Source of the DNA: Elusimicrobiaceae bacterium
GTDB lineage: Bacteria > Elusimicrobiota > Elusimicrobia > Elusimicrobiales > Elusimicrobiaceae
NCBI GenBank assembly: GCA_017647245.1
Contig: JAGCKY010000107.1
Coordinates: forward strand, 1 to 5,177
DNA length: 5,177 nucleotides
Reading direction: 5' to 3'
The notes under the pieces are model-generated. The model had not been told where the DNA came from. It searched no databases and saw only the letters and a list, made by a program, of their open reading frames with translations. A program made the translations under genes and the position numbers. Each line of letters opens with the position of its first letter. Within the stretch, counting starts at the first letter, position 1. Below, piece after piece: positions 4,716-5,177 of this stretch.

Positions 4716-5177
4716 TTATAAGCTGGTTACGTTGATAGCGTTACAGATTTTGGTATTGCCGGTGCAAGAGCGGGTAATGCTACCATCTGTTCCCACGGTG
4801 CTTACCAAGGCATACGTCAAAGAATCGGTACCACTATAAGCAGTACAGGCGTTATTGGCTACAGAACCGCGGTTAGCAGTAATGATGTATTTGCCGGCAT
4901 CGTCTCCGGAGGTCGGAGCAGAGGTGGTAATACAGAAGTTCTTGGTATAGGCATTGGCACCGGAAGCGTTGGGGATTTCAATATCCAACAGATCCAAAGT
5001 GGCAGGCCAACCATTGGTTTGCAAGCGATAGCGTTCCGCCGCATAGCGGATGTTGCCGGCTAGCGTTAATGCTTCGGCAGAGCGGGATTTTTCAACCGCC
5101 AAGGTGTATTGCGGTAAAGCAATAGCAGCCAAGATGCCGATACTCAAGACGACTACCAGCAGTTCAATCAAGGTGAA
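4716..5177 (-). CDS. Type IV pilin-like protein, paralogue, start outside window
   Basis: The first visible residue is Phe of [16 protein letters not shown], which is mature position +1. Only the short leader, the ribosome binding site and the promoter are missing; 153 residues are seen. Glu5, the hydrophobic helix to about residue 22, and the body motifs [21 protein letters not shown] and LLDIEIP parallel the neighbouring pilin, so it should be processed by the same prepilin peptidase. The C-terminal half diverges and has four cysteines (82, 111, 138, 145) against two in the neighbour. The 138/145 pair would make a very short loop, and 82/111 a second possible disulfide. A Ser at mature position 12 interrupts the usual VLIIGIL hydrophobic run. 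It lies in the same orientation as the first pilin but has its own terminator, so the two are probably separate transcription units. Confidence 0.93.
   Translation of the reverse strand, partial: FTLIELLVVVLSIGILAAIALPQYTLAVEKSRSAEALTLAGNIRYAAERYRLQTNGWPATLDLLDIEIPNASGANAYTKNFCITTSAPTSGDDAGKYIITANRGSVANNACTAYSGTDSLTYALVSTVGTDGSITRSCTGNTKICNAINVTSL

Noticed and set aside
4716..5171. TTG at 5171 as the start of the second pilin
   Set aside because: It is the Leu codon of the universal FTLIE motif. Starting there would remove the prepilin cleavage site, so the gene simply continues past the window edge.

Overview
The window looks like bacterial chromosome in which the end of a prophage (+ strand, about 1-3640) meets host genes for type IV pilin-like proteins (- strand, about 3837-5177). 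The pilins have the [11 protein letters not shown] leader and a [12 protein letters not shown]...WP...LDIE.P body. They occur as neighbouring paralogues, which resembles the expanded pilin-like families I associate with Elusimicrobia (gut Elusimicrobium-type genomes). That assignment is inference, held at moderate confidence. Strong AGGAG ribosome binding sites and rho-independent terminators are present throughout.

Phage part: a 5'-truncated, Ala/Gln-rich alpha-helical virion-type protein (1-1035) is followed by a 668-residue tail fibre (1045-3051). The fibre has a T7 gp17-like attachment domain, a helical/repeat shaft and a C-terminal region resembling BspA-type leucine-rich repeats. Three small genes follow closely: 62 aa (3063-3251), 59 aa with a membrane segment and coiled coil (3248-3427), and 63 aa with one hydrophobic segment (3443-3634). 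Stops, ribosome binding sites and starts touch or overlap, so these five genes form one operon. The virion-protein-then-fibre order and the fibre N-terminus suggest a podovirus-like module. The small membrane proteins are candidate lysis or accessory genes. No endolysin, integrase or terminase is visible.

Junction: between the convergent phage and pilin genes (3641-3836) lie three copies of a 33-bp hairpin-forming repeat (two direct, one inverted) and a GC-rich terminator that serves the pilin gene from the right.

Pilin part: a complete pilin-like gene (3837-4337, - strand) has a readable ribosome binding site, a promoter with a 17-bp spacer, and an inverted repeat at the predicted 5' end of the message. 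Upstream lies about 300 bp without a gene, filled with a second family of hairpin repeats. It includes a facing pair of 31-bp units whose arms differ by three compensatory base-pair changes. A terminator and a second, 5'-truncated pilin gene (4716-5177) complete the window.

The most interesting material is non-coding: two sets of palindromic dispersed-type repeats with a common layout, one set placed at the phage/host boundary.
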